64,000 bases of DNA, from contig NZ_JACWFH010000007.1 of assembly GCF_019749255.1 (NCBI RefSeq), positions 310,001 to 374,000 on the forward strand, written 5' to 3'. Made by a program: the position numbers and the translations under genes. Each line of letters opens with the position of its first letter. Within the stretch, counting starts at the first letter, position 1. Source of the stretch: Mesobacillus maritimus. GTDB lineage: Bacteria > Bacillota > Bacilli > Bacillales > Cytobacillaceae. The notes under the pieces were generated by a model, which was given only the letters and a program-made list of their open reading frames with translations, was not told the origin of the DNA and did not search any database. Below, piece after piece: positions 41,977-50,495 of this stretch.

Positions 41977-42123
41977 ATCAATAACATAAATAAAAAAAGA
42001 CCGCCGGTGCTGGTAACACCGAACGGTCCATGCAATAGACGGCTCCCCTTAAGGGGATCAGCTGTTAAGATGAAATGAAATAATCCACCTTGTGCTGTCT
42101 AACTCAAGGGTGGATTATTTTTT
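41977..42123 (+). ncRNA. Antisense antitoxin RNA (RatA-like role)
   Basis: A transcript of about 147 nt predicted from the promoter above to a strong terminator (AAATAATCCACC / GGTGGATTATTT then TTT, 42078-42123). It is complementary to the 3' untranslated region and last codons of the toxin mRNA on the other strand. This tail-to-tail overlap is the geometry of the txpA/ratA and bsrG-type type I systems. Confidence 0.6.
41992..42028 (-). terminator. Terminator of the toxin mRNA
   Basis: On the minus strand GACCG(tt)CGGTG ... CACCG(g)CGGTC is followed by TTTTTTT. The toxin mRNA would thus have a 3' UTR of about 120 nt overlapping the antitoxin RNA. Confidence 0.75.
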
Positions 42124-42198
42124 ATTGGTAAAAGACAGAATTGCAACGATCAAGCTTGCAAATGCTAACGCAAACATCAACGCCTCAAATACCGTCAC
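42115..42198 (-). CDS. Type I toxin, putative holin-like hydrophobic peptide (27 residues)
   Basis: GTG at 42198 with SD AAAGGGGGTG 7 nt upstream; peptide MTVFEALMFALAFASLIVAI followed by LSFTNKK. One membrane-spanning helix with a basic C-terminus matches the putative holin-like toxin family (MTVFEAL... start). The SD is part of a CCCCT/AGGGG hairpin, a common way to hold toxin translation low. With the antisense RNA this forms a type I toxin-antitoxin module. Confidence 0.75.
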   Translation of the reverse strand: MTVFEALMFALAFASLIVAILSFTNKK

Positions 42199-42254
42199 AG
42201 CATCACCCCCTTTCGATAGGGGTTATTGCTGACCACCCTTGAGAAACCTATTCT

Positions 42255-42277
42255 ATTGCCGCTTTATTATAGCATAA
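42255..42277 (-). promoter_or_regulatory. Toxin promoter (extended -10)
   Basis: On the minus strand TATGCTATAATAAAG contains TGnTATAAT (TATAAT at 42271-42266). No clear -35 is visible, as is usual for extended -10 promoters. The start would be near 42259, giving a short leader before the toxin SD. Confidence 0.55.
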
Positions 42278-42354
42278 CTGATAGAACATATGCTCTAAAA
42301 TATTACAAACATGACAAAAGCACTACAACCGCTCGAAAATCCTACATAAGTCAA

Positions 42355-43650
42355 TTACCAGTTCTTTTCATCATAGTGTTTTCCCCTTTTGATAAAGTCC
42401 GCTCTCAGCTCCTCGGGTACAAGGCTCCCGCCAGTTCCCCACACAAGATGGTTCGCATTGGGGTTCAATTTGCTTAGATGAACTGGTCCCTTCATTCCAG
42501 CTAATGAAGATGGTTCAAGAAATGTCCCCTCCGATTTATGAAGCAAAAACAATAATGATAACAGTTCATCATCGGAAATCGTGTATACACCGCTTAGCAT
42601 ATTTTCCATGATTTCACCAACAAATGAAGATGCCCGACCTACTGCCAAACCATCTGCTTCGGTCCTATTATCCAATCCGATATCCCCAACAGAAATTTGA
42701 TGATGTAGTTTCGTCATAAGCCCTAGAAGCATGCAAGGCGAATGCGTAGGCTCAGCGAAAAAGCAATGAACATGTTCGCCAAACACATGTTTCAACCCAA
42801 ATGCAACACCACCTGGTCCACCACCAACCCCACAAGGTAAATAGACATTTAACGGGTGGTCGGCCGATACTTCAACACCTTGTTTTGCTAATTGGGTTTT
42901 TACTTCAAATGCAGCCGCTGCGTAACCAGCAAAGAGCAATGGAGATTGTTCATCATCGACAAAATAGGAATGGGCGTCTTGATCGCTTTCATTTCTTGCC
43001 TGTTCCACGGCCTCTGAATAATCAGAAGGATGTTCCACAACCTTTACCCCATGTTTGCGCAATAAATCTTTCTTCCATTCTTTCGCATCAACTGACATAT
43101 GTACAACAACACGAAATCCAAGTGCTGAGCCTATCATCCCAATACTTAGTCCTAGGTTACCCGTAGAACCCACGGAAATTGTATATTGACTGAAGACTTT
43201 TCGTGCATTTTCAGTTACTAGAATCTGATAATCATCCTTAACAGTTGAAATAAGCCCCTTTTTAATGGCTAGAGTTTCAGTGTAAGCTAACACTTCATGA
43301 AAGCCGCCACGCGCCTTAATAGAACCAGCAACAGGTAGAACGTCATCTCTTTTCAAAAACATTCTTCCATCTATCTTGGAGTGATATTTGGCTTCAAGTT
43401 CTTTTTTCATACTTGAAAGTTCGGTTATAGGCGATACAATTCCGTTTTCCATTTCAGGAAATAACCATTTAAGTACAGGTTCAAATCGATGCAAACGGTC
43501 TTTTGCATCGGTAATGATTTCCGGTCCTAGCTTCTTGATTGGAAATGTAACATTAGGCTGGTAATCTGGGTTCTGCCAAAAAACAGGTATTTTCTTTCCC
43601 AGCTCACTTATTAATGGAAAGCGTTCTAAATCGTGCAATTCTCTCCTCAT
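42355..43650 (-). CDS. dsdA: D-serine dehydratase (ammonia-lyase)
   Basis: A 431-residue fold-type II PLP enzyme. FLKRDDVLPVAGSIKARGGFHE contains the PLP lysine Lys112. SVGSTGNLGLSIG binds the PLP phosphate region, and LPCGVGGGPGGVAFGL is the Gly-rich phosphate loop. Length and sequence match DsdA, which turns D-serine into pyruvate and ammonia. No dsdC or dsdX is adjacent; the glycine-switch permease 3.5 kb downstream may be a partner. Confidence 0.92.
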   Translation of the reverse strand: MRRELHDLERFPLISELGKKIPVFWQNPDYQPNVTFPIKKLGPEIITDAKDRLHRFEPVLKWLFPEMENGIVSPITELSSMKKELEAKYHSKIDGRMFLKRDDVLPVAGSIKARGGFHEVLAYTETLAIKKGLISTVKDDYQILVTENARKVFSQYTISVGSTGNLGLSIGMIGSALGFRVVVHMSVDAKEWKKDLLRKHGVKVVEHPSDYSEAVEQARNESDQDAHSYFVDDEQSPLLFAGYAAAAFEVKTQLAKQGVEVSADHPLNVYLPCGVGGGPGGVAFGLKHVFGEHVHCFFAEPTHSPCMLLGLMTKLHHQISVGDIGLDNRTEADGLAVGRASSFVGEIMENMLSGVYTISDDELLSLLFLLHKSEGTFLEPSSLAGMKGPVHLSKLNPNANHLVWGTGGSLVPEELRADFIKRGKHYDEKNW

Positions 43651-43799
43651 ATTAGGATCTCCTCACCCCTAGAATTGAATTATCTATTTATTCTATCTAT
43701 TTTATAATCCTACATTCCATTATAGCATCACTTGTTATGCACGTTTCATCTACAAGTGAATAGCACAGAGGAGAACTTCCCCTTTTGCTGTTATGAATT

Positions 43800-44633
43800 C
43801 TAACTCCACTGATTTACCAGAAGGTGAATTTCTTCTTTATGGGTTATTCCCTCATCATCAGGTGTTTCTAACACAAGGGGAACATCCCGCACCGCTGCTG
43901 ATAAAACAAACGATTTTAACTGGAGTTCGTCTATATAACCATTTTTAAAAATATTGGCATGGCGGTCTTTCTTAGAACCTGTCGGGTATTTTGAGTTATT
44001 TAAATGGATGACCTCTAAATCCTTCCAATAGCCTAACTCTTCTCCCTTGCTGAGCATTTCTTTCGTATTTTCACCTGTCCAAAGCCCACTTGCGAAAGCG
44101 TGGCAGGTGTCAAAGCAAAAACCGATTTTTTCAGGAAACTCGCATAGGTTCCGAACTTGAACCAATTCTTCAAACGTTGTTCCTAAGCCACCTTTTGTTC
44201 CGGCGTTATTTTCTAACAAAATTTTGCATTCACCGTCCCAGTTTCCAAGAACGTTATTCAACATCTCTAACATCAAATGATAGCTAGCCAGCGGGTCACT
44301 TTCACTAATTTGATTAGCAAAATGGACGACCACACCGATTGAGCCACATGCATTGGCAATGTCCAGGTCGTTTAATATCGATTGGATTGTAAGCTCTTTT
44401 TTATCATCGTCAGGTGTTAGGTTTGTTGAGTACGGAGTATGTGCCACAGAGTGAAGCTGATGTTGTTGGGAGAAAGCTTTACAGCTTTGTGCATCCTCAT
44501 GATTGAATGCTTTAACTGATAAGCTTCGCGGATTTTTAGGGAAATATTGAAAAGCGGAAGCATGGTTTGCGACCGCACGTTTTGCTGCAGCTAAATATCC
44601 ATCACGTATACTAACATGACTGCCTATAATCAT
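43800..44633 (-). CDS. Endonuclease IV-like AP endonuclease/TIM-barrel protein
   Basis: A 277-residue xylose-isomerase-like TIM barrel. It starts MIIGSHVSI and has VVVHFANQ, ILLENNAG, GFCFDTCHAFASG, VIHLNNSK, DRHANI and LETPDDEG, nearly all metal-binding motifs of Nfo. HLNNSK has Asn where Nfo usually has Asp (HLNDSK). It may be a paralogue of the main Nfo and would cut DNA at abasic sites. Confidence 0.85.
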   Translation of the reverse strand: MIIGSHVSIRDGYLAAAKRAVANHASAFQYFPKNPRSLSVKAFNHEDAQSCKAFSQQHQLHSVAHTPYSTNLTPDDDKKELTIQSILNDLDIANACGSIGVVVHFANQISESDPLASYHLMLEMLNNVLGNWDGECKILLENNAGTKGGLGTTFEELVQVRNLCEFPEKIGFCFDTCHAFASGLWTGENTKEMLSKGEELGYWKDLEVIHLNNSKYPTGSKKDRHANIFKNGYIDELQLKSFVLSAAVRDVPLVLETPDDEGITHKEEIHLLVNQWS

Positions 44634-44801
44634 GAAAAATCCCTCATTGGTAAGAATATGTATTTACTAGTGGCTGATTTTTGTTTGAATACAGCCCCGA
44701 ATGAAGCGTTATTGTGTGCGTAAACCTTGTTTACAAGCTCGTTTCTTCAACGGAAAGGGTAACAATCAGCAAAAACAACAGAGTGTGAGAAAGTACTTAC
44801 T

Positions 44802-44830
44802 AAAAAAAGCCCCATGACAACTGGGACTTT
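44802..44830 (-). terminator. Terminator of the lipoprotein gene
   Basis: On the minus strand AGTCCCA / TGGGGCT followed by TTTTTTT, 18 nt after the stop at 44848. Confidence 0.7.
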
Positions 44831-44847
44831 TAAAAAATCGTTTGCTC

Positions 44848-45198
44848 TTATTCCTTCTCAGGGTTAGTGTTCTTTTCATCATTTCCGTTGTTGCCATGAC
44901 CTTCAGGATGTTCTTCTACCATTTCCTCGTCGCTTTTCATATTTTCTTCGGTCTCATCTACAGGCTCTTCCATATCATTCTCAATGTTATTATCATTGTT
45001 ATTTTCATTGGTATTATTATCGCCAATATCATCCCTATTATTTTCCGCATCTTGTAGTGGATCATCCTCGATTGGTGCCTGTTCTTGATCCTGATTTTCA
45101 TCTACTGGTGGCGAAGGATCGTCATTCGCTCCACAGCCTGCAACCATAAGCGCTGACAACATAAGACTTGCTAACAACAAAAACCACTTTTTGTTCAT
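44848..45198 (-). CDS. Acidic, Asn/Asp-rich lipoprotein
   Basis: A 116-residue protein with a lipoprotein signal peptide (LSALMVAGC, Cys22 as lipidation site). The remainder is low complexity: Asp, Glu, Asn and Pro with NTNENNNDNNIEND-type runs. A structural or spacer role on the cell surface is likely. No catalytic domain. Unrecognised family. Confidence 0.65.
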   Translation of the reverse strand: MNKKWFLLLASLMLSALMVAGCGANDDPSPPVDENQDQEQAPIEDDPLQDAENNRDDIGDNNTNENNNDNNIENDMEEPVDETEENMKSDEEMVEEHPEGHGNNGNDEKNTNPEKE

Positions 45199-45320
45199 CG
45201 TTTTATACTCCTTTCTAATCTGTTTAATTAAATATCTTTGATTATCTTTACCTCGTCACAAAATAATATGTATGTTTTCCAAAACTTTTAAAAAATACCA
45301 AGTATACTGTCAAACCAATA

Positions 45321-45346
45321 AAAAAAGATACCTTAATTGGTATCCT
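45321..45346 (-). terminator. Terminator of the PEP/pyruvate-binding protein gene
   Basis: On the minus strand GATACC-AATTAA-GGTATC followed by TTTTTTT. Confidence 0.7.
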
Positions 45347-45360
45347 TCCTTTCCTACGAA

Positions 45361-47910
45361 CTATTTACATACTAGCTTCTGGGTGAGGATATCTGAAAAA
45401 ACCTCCATACTTGGTGTTTTGGCAATATGGATGGTAGATGCTAATTTGGCATGTTCAGGCAATATAGACGACAAAAGATTCTCCTTCTGCAGTATTTTTT
45501 CAGGATGATAGACCACATCCCTTTGACCATCATAAATGGCAGCATAAAAGATGCCTGTCTCTACTAAGTCCTGAAAAAAATGACTACCATAGGACAGCTC
45601 TGGCATAAGCCCTCCATCATTGGATGATACTTCGCATATTACAGACATATTGGCCAGCTCTGTAAAGTGGACAGGTACTCCTAAAGAAGGGGTCGTTGTT
45701 CCCCATCTTCCAGGACCAATTAACATCACATTTTTATCTTTTAACATAGTATTCATTTTTCCAATCGCTCTAGCTACTGCATACTTACCTTGTTCACTTT
45801 GTTCGATATAAGCATCTGGGTTCACATATATAACATAATCAATTGGTAAGTGAACATTGCCACCCATAAAATTTCCTGTTTGCGAAAATAAGCAATTAGC
45901 TTTATCCGTTTTTTGTGGCATTTGAACAGGTTTTCCTAATCCCCTTGTTTGCAGAGGGCGACATTGAAGAAGATTGATTTTAAAAGAGTGATTGTCTTTA
46001 AAATTCCCTGTAAACTCAATGTCGACAGGATACTCATAGACAGAAGACAATCGCGCCAGCATGTCTTTCATTAGACTTGCGAACGCCGTTTCCTTAAGTA
46101 AACACTGAAAATCTAGTATATAAGGAACATGTAAATGGTTGTATCCTAGTTCTTTTATTCGGGTTAACGTGTCATTGTCTACTTTTGCAAAAAGATGTTT
46201 ATCCACTCCTAAATCATTTGATAGAACCTCATCCGCCCTTTTCGTCAAATGCTTATTATTCGAAAGTGAAAGCACATCTACATAATATTGGGAAAATTTC
46301 TTTTCATCTTCTATTGCCATTAATGGTCTACGTAAAGGGGCATCTAAAGAGATGATCTTCGCATAATCCTTGACGGTTCTGTCTACTGCGCGTGTTCCTA
46401 ATCCAAAGACAAGCCGAAGCATCCCTGCATCCATGTCAATGCTTTTATCCCACACATAAAGATTTGAAGAATTCCCGACCCCTGCGATATGCGGGAAGAA
46501 AGATTCTCCATAATGATCACCAGAAACACGCTGAATCAAAATGGCCATTTGCTCATCTTTTTCAAAAAGGCCTCTGTTCATTCGGTAGGTTAAGGCATCA
46601 TCATTCATTGTGCTCGCATAAACGGTTCGGATCGCCTGTACAAAGGCTTCGTACCGTTCCTCGGGTGTTCCTTGGTTTGCGCAAAATACACTTTCATATT
46701 TCCCTGCAAAGGCATTTCCAAAATTATCTTCTAACAATGAACTAGAACGAACGATAATCGGCGATTGTCCGAAATACTCGAGAACCTGTACAAATTGCTC
46801 TTTTATTTTTTCAGGAAACTTTCCATGTAAGAGTTTTTCTTTTAACTCTGGCGCAAATTGATAATAACCTTCCGCTGTTTTCTGTTTGACCCGCAGTTTC
46901 CACCAGCCGTTTTGGACAATATAGGTATAAAAAACATCTGACCCAAGGTAAAAAGAGTCATGAGACTCTAAATAAGGTTGAAACCGGTTTGATTCGTCCA
47001 CTTCGAGTATCTTTCGCGCCAATAACATCCCAACGCTCTTTCCACCAATATAACCTGTTCCAATTTCCCTAGAAGCGATAGTTAAAATATCATTCAAGGT
47101 AAAATATTGAAAACATAACTCAGACATTCTTGATTCATTGCCAATCAACAAAGAGATTAATAGCCGTTTAGTTTGATTTTGTTGCTCAAGGTCTAGATTG
47201 AGTGCTTTTCTGGCATTGGCAAACACCACATTCCAGTAATCTAGACGTTCTTCCCCACGGTTTATGCTTGAGAATAGCTCAGCTATTTCTGAACTGGCAC
47301 TGATGCAGATTGCTTCATGTCCTTTAATGAGGTGCGGAAAAAACATCGTTGGCGAATAGCGTTCTGATGCTTTTAACGGATGGATATACATTTTTTCGTT
47401 CACTTCATATAAATCTAGCAACAATTGTGTTGTTTCACGAATCCCGGCGATCGTACTATATGTATGAGCATTACGAATGAGCGCAAAATACGCAATTGTA
47501 TCAAGTTCATATAAAAACGGACATGAGACCTTGAAAAAGTTTCCAATCATTAAATCTGAGTACCAAGATTCTAACAAGTCTGTTAAACAATCAAACACGT
47601 AAAAGGTTTTCCTGCCTTCTTGTTCAATGATGTGATGAACCTCCGAGGCAAAGCTTTCAAAACCCTTTGTCGCATCCACTTTGTAAACTGTTAGTTCAGA
47701 ATCATCGTTTAGAATCCGTTCGTGATTTCCAAAGCGGATGTACACAAGTTTGCGCTGGTCCCGCTTCGCTTGTTCCACAAAAGGCGTCACCACTTTAAGG
47801 TAATCTTGGACAGAATCGACCTGCCAAACGACATTATCACCAAGACGAAGCATATCAATGGCCTGGTCGAATCCAGTCATTCCAGTACTCACTTTATCAT
47901 GTATTGTCAT
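45361..47910 (-). CDS. Large PEP synthase-like (PPDK_N) protein without phosphohistidine domain
   Basis: An 849-residue protein from ATG 47910 (GGGAGGGA 9 nt upstream; an ATG three codons earlier touches the SD). The N-terminal 280 residues resemble a KaiC/RecA-like ATPase fold (GFDQAIDMLRLGDNVVWQVD) but have no Walker A. From about 290 on it has the PEP-synthase ATP-binding pattern: GTGYIGGKSVGMLLAR, PIIVRSSSLLEDNFGNAFAGKYES, RLVFGLGTRAVDRT and, near the end, LIGPGRWGTTTPSLGVPV. No swivelling His domain or PEP-binding barrel follows, so it cannot be a normal PEP synthase. A phosphotransferase or regulatory role is possible. Confidence 0.65.
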   Translation of the reverse strand: MTIHDKVSTGMTGFDQAIDMLRLGDNVVWQVDSVQDYLKVVTPFVEQAKRDQRKLVYIRFGNHERILNDDSELTVYKVDATKGFESFASEVHHIIEQEGRKTFYVFDCLTDLLESWYSDLMIGNFFKVSCPFLYELDTIAYFALIRNAHTYSTIAGIRETTQLLLDLYEVNEKMYIHPLKASERYSPTMFFPHLIKGHEAICISASSEIAELFSSINRGEERLDYWNVVFANARKALNLDLEQQNQTKRLLISLLIGNESRMSELCFQYFTLNDILTIASREIGTGYIGGKSVGMLLARKILEVDESNRFQPYLESHDSFYLGSDVFYTYIVQNGWWKLRVKQKTAEGYYQFAPELKEKLLHGKFPEKIKEQFVQVLEYFGQSPIIVRSSSLLEDNFGNAFAGKYESVFCANQGTPEERYEAFVQAIRTVYASTMNDDALTYRMNRGLFEKDEQMAILIQRVSGDHYGESFFPHIAGVGNSSNLYVWDKSIDMDAGMLRLVFGLGTRAVDRTVKDYAKIISLDAPLRRPLMAIEDEKKFSQYYVDVLSLSNNKHLTKRADEVLSNDLGVDKHLFAKVDNDTLTRIKELGYNHLHVPYILDFQCLLKETAFASLMKDMLARLSSVYEYPVDIEFTGNFKDNHSFKINLLQCRPLQTRGLGKPVQMPQKTDKANCLFSQTGNFMGGNVHLPIDYVIYVNPDAYIEQSEQGKYAVARAIGKMNTMLKDKNVMLIGPGRWGTTTPSLGVPVHFTELANMSVICEVSSNDGGLMPELSYGSHFFQDLVETGIFYAAIYDGQRDVVYHPEKILQKENLLSSILPEHAKLASTIHIAKTPSMEVFSDILTQKLVCK

Positions 47911-48082
47911 GACGACCATTCCCTCCCTCTATAAATCTCTGTTTTTATAAAATTATAACATTTCAGTGGATTAGGTACCGTGGAGAAATAGAGAAAACTT
48001 TAGGTTGAGAACAGATATTTATTCATTAACCATTTTATTTTCAAGTTAAAAGTGGGACATATTATCTGTAGGAGGTGAGAAT

Positions 48083-48226
48083 GTGGCTGAAAAAAAGATA
48101 GCTTCCAAACAAGTAGAAAAAAACGATAAATTAGATAGAAGCAACAACGATCGCCATAATGAAAATGCGAGGACATCTGCGGCTCTTGAACCAATAACAC
48201 CAAGAATTAATACAGATCATCTTTAA
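48083..48226 (+). CDS. 47-residue hydrophilic small protein
   Basis: GTG at 48083 preceded by the perfect SD GTAGGAGGTG at 6 nt. It encodes MAEKKIASKQVEKNDKLDRS and ends ALEPITPRINTDHL. Highly charged, no hydrophobic core, similar in style to small spore proteins. No family recognised. It is the only plus-strand gene in 45.2-50.2 kb. Confidence 0.55.
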   Translation: MAEKKIASKQVEKNDKLDRSNNDRHNENARTSAALEPITPRINTDHL

Positions 48227-48349
48227 CAGCTAGCTAATGATTCACTCATTATTGCTTCCACAAAGAACAGGATGTTTAGAACAAGGGGACTAAAAAGAAA
48301 AAGATTATCGTAGATGCAGATTGGAGCCCGTTTTAGAGAAAGGAAGCTT

Positions 48350-48402
48350 TTCCGACTATTCGTATATCAATCATTTTTTCGTTTTATAGTGAATAGTCGG
48401 AA
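48350..48402. repeat. 12-bp perfect inverted repeat
   Basis: TTCCGACTATTC (48350-48361) and GAATAGTCGGAA (48391-48402) with a 29-bp T-rich loop. It may act as a terminator (TTTTTTC lies in the loop, not after the stem) or be a mobile-element trace. Purpose unclear. Confidence 0.5.
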
Positions 48403-48413
48403 TCTCCCCAACA

Positions 48414-48530
48414 TCATGATTTAGAGTCAAGAAACTGCATATTTATAGAAGAAAGTCCGTATCCGTAAAGGTAACAGAGACCTACAAGCGCTACTGCGCC
48501 AAGGAGGTTTCCCGCAACGTCCACAGAAAG
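48414..48530 (-). pseudogene. Possible C-terminal remnant of a membrane protein
   Basis: After an in-frame TAA the minus strand reads LSVDVAGNLLGAVALVGLCY, then LYGYGLSSINMQFLDSKS and stop. The hydrophobic Gly/Ala-rich helix and clean stop look like the end of a transporter whose body is missing. The upstream flank shows no SD. It could be coincidental. Confidence 0.3.
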
Positions 48531-48590
48531 TTAGGGTCTGGGGTGCAAATCGACACCATCATCTACCTACAGATTTTACTAATACCATCA

Positions 48591-49934
48591 TTATCGACTG
48601 GCAAACAGCTTCCGTTCCTTCCATTTCCCAAATTTAAAATAACCAAAGGAAAATAGACTACTAATTACAAAACTAATTCCCATTCCGTAGGCAATCCCAT
48701 CAGGCCCGATCATTGATGAGCAGATATAGGTCAAAGGATAACGAAGCACCCAAAAGGAAAGAACGTTTAATACCAATACTTGATACATTGCTCCTGAGCC
48801 TCTGACAATTCCATTTAGGATGAAATTTAAGCCAATGAACGGATAGAAAAAGGCTATGATTTTTAAATAATGTGTGCCAAAGAACGCTGCCCCACCTGCG
48901 CCGATAAACAACCCAATTAAAGGCTCAGCTAAAAGAAAAATGATCAATGCCATGACAAGCATAATCACTAAATTATAAATGGCTCCATAGAAAGCAAGTT
49001 GTCTGATCCTATCCCAACGGTTGGCGCCAATATTTTGACCGGCCATACTATTGACCGCTGTGCCCAATGCCATTGCTGGTAGCGTGATTAAACTATCAAT
49101 CCGTTGTGAAGCACCAAAGCCGGCCACTACCCCTTCGCCAAATGTATTGACGACGCTCATAATGGCCAACACCCCGGCATGAATCACCATCATTTGTAAT
49201 CCAGAGGGAATTCCTAGTTTTAATATCAGCCAGACTTCTTCTCGTTTTGGTAATTTTGGCAAAGAAAAAGGTACCAGTTTGCGCCTTAATGTATAAATAA
49301 GTCCATATAGAAAAGAAACTCCTTGCGACAAGACCGTTGCATATGCTGCCCCCTCAATGCCCCAGTCAAATACTGAAATAAAAATTGGGTCTAATACGGT
49401 ATTCAATAGTACAGCTACAAGGACAAAGGTTAATGGCGTTTTGCTGTCGCCTAGAGACCTCAATACCGAACTGATAAAATTATAGCCTAAGAGAAATAAA
49501 ATCCCGATAAAGTTTATCCGCAAATACGCATTTGCATCTCCGAGCATTTCCGCTGGTGTATCAAGCATCAGTAAAATTGACTCAGAGAAAATGAAGCCAA
49601 CGATTCCAGCCCAAAGCGCTAAAACTGCTAAAACCACAACAAAGGCATTTAAATACGACTTTAGGCCAGCGCTGTTTCCTTTCCCCCGCTGTTGTGAAAG
49701 AATTGTTAAGGTTGCATGGTTGATTCCGATAATGAAGGAAAGAACCGTGACCACGACAGTAGAAGCTACCGTAATCGCTCCTAGAGCATTAGCCCCTAAG
49801 AGATTCCCAACCCAAAGGCTATCGATAAATTGATAAGATACCTGCAATAAATTAGCAAGCATGATCGGAGTCGAAAATAAAAATAACTGCTTAACAATTG
49901 AACCATTGGTAAAATCATGTTGTGCCAACTTCAA
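48591..49934 (-). CDS. MATE-family multidrug efflux transporter
   Basis: A 447-residue protein with 12 hydrophobic segments in two related halves. The start LAQHDFTNGSIVKQLFLFSTPIMLANLLQ and VSYQFIDSLWVGNLLGANALGAIT are typical of the NorM/DinF group. It would export cationic compounds with Na+ or H+. Substrate not known. Apparently monocistronic. Confidence 0.88.
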   Translation of the reverse strand: MKLAQHDFTNGSIVKQLFLFSTPIMLANLLQVSYQFIDSLWVGNLLGANALGAITVASTVVVTVLSFIIGINHATLTILSQQRGKGNSAGLKSYLNAFVVVLAVLALWAGIVGFIFSESILLMLDTPAEMLGDANAYLRINFIGILFLLGYNFISSVLRSLGDSKTPLTFVLVAVLLNTVLDPIFISVFDWGIEGAAYATVLSQGVSFLYGLIYTLRRKLVPFSLPKLPKREEVWLILKLGIPSGLQMMVIHAGVLAIMSVVNTFGEGVVAGFGASQRIDSLITLPAMALGTAVNSMAGQNIGANRWDRIRQLAFYGAIYNLVIMLVMALIIFLLAEPLIGLFIGAGGAAFFGTHYLKIIAFFYPFIGLNFILNGIVRGSGAMYQVLVLNVLSFWVLRYPLTYICSSMIGPDGIAYGMGISFVISSLFSFGYFKFGKWKERKLFASR

Positions 49935-50200
49935 AAGGCCTCCCTTGCTACGTTAAACATTCCCATAGTTTAACATATCGTTGTCAAGCAATCACGGGAC
50001 ATGCTCACACCTAAAAGGCTCTTATCAAGATGCTTTATGAAAAGTATCTGCTTCTATTGCAAATAAAATGAATCAAACCGTCTCATGCCATAAAGTGGCA
50101 TGGTTAAATAGCTGTCAGAAATTACAGACTTAAATTGAAAGAGCTAAAATTGATTTTTTTTTATCGTGTTCGTTGACATGCTTTGATGGGAGGTAAAATA

Positions 50201-50440
50201 ATGGCTGATTTCGTTGATTCAATGGATTATGAAATTGGGGTCCCTATTCGTACATTTAATATACTTGATACAAGTGTGACCGAAGAAGGCTATGAAGTGC
50301 TTTTAAACATTGATTTGGATAGCGGCTATGAATTAGAGGACGTGAAAATGAAGGTTTCGTTTGAAGATTTAGCAGCATATGAAACGAATGATATCCATGA
50401 AGGAGTAAAATACGCACTAGGTTTTTTTGCTACAGAATAA
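50201..50440 (+). CDS. 79-residue acidic protein of unknown function
   Basis: ATG at 50201 with GGGAGGT 6 nt upstream (an earlier ATG at 50183 has no SD). The protein (DFVDSMDYEIGVPIRTFNIL, later LDSGYELEDVKMKVSFEDLA) is acidic with an alternating strand pattern and no membrane helix. Family not recognised with confidence. Closed by a bidirectional terminator. Confidence 0.6.
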   Translation: MADFVDSMDYEIGVPIRTFNILDTSVTEEGYEVLLNIDLDSGYELEDVKMKVSFEDLAAYETNDIHEGVKYALGFFATE

Positions 50441-50445
50441 CAAAC

Positions 50446-50488
50446 AAAAAAGACAGTCTTTTTTTAGTAAAAAGGAACTGTCTTTTTT
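50446..50488. terminator. Bidirectional terminator
   Basis: Perfect 12-bp arms AAAAAAGACAGT / ACTGTCTTTTTT; serves the acidic small gene and the convergent ABC importer operon. Confidence 0.85.
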
Positions 50489-50495
50489 GCCATTT

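Noticed and set aside
42226-42477. Plus-strand 83-codon frame
   Set aside because: It crosses the toxin promoter and the end of dsdA on the other strand, has no SD and no family resemblance.
48000-48203. Minus-strand 67-codon frame
   Set aside because: Opposite a plus-strand small gene with a perfect SD; no ribosome site and unusual composition.
48440-48560. Stretch with GAAAGTCC and ACAGAAA blocks reminiscent of RNase P RNA
   Set aside because: Too short, the blocks are not in the proper context, and no P-helix framework or conserved 3' part is found. A protein remnant on the other strand explains it better.
50085-50100. Small hairpin ATGCCA-TAAAG-TGGCAT upstream of the 79-residue gene
   Set aside because: Short stem, no T-tract and no conserved blocks; could not be tied to a regulatory element.
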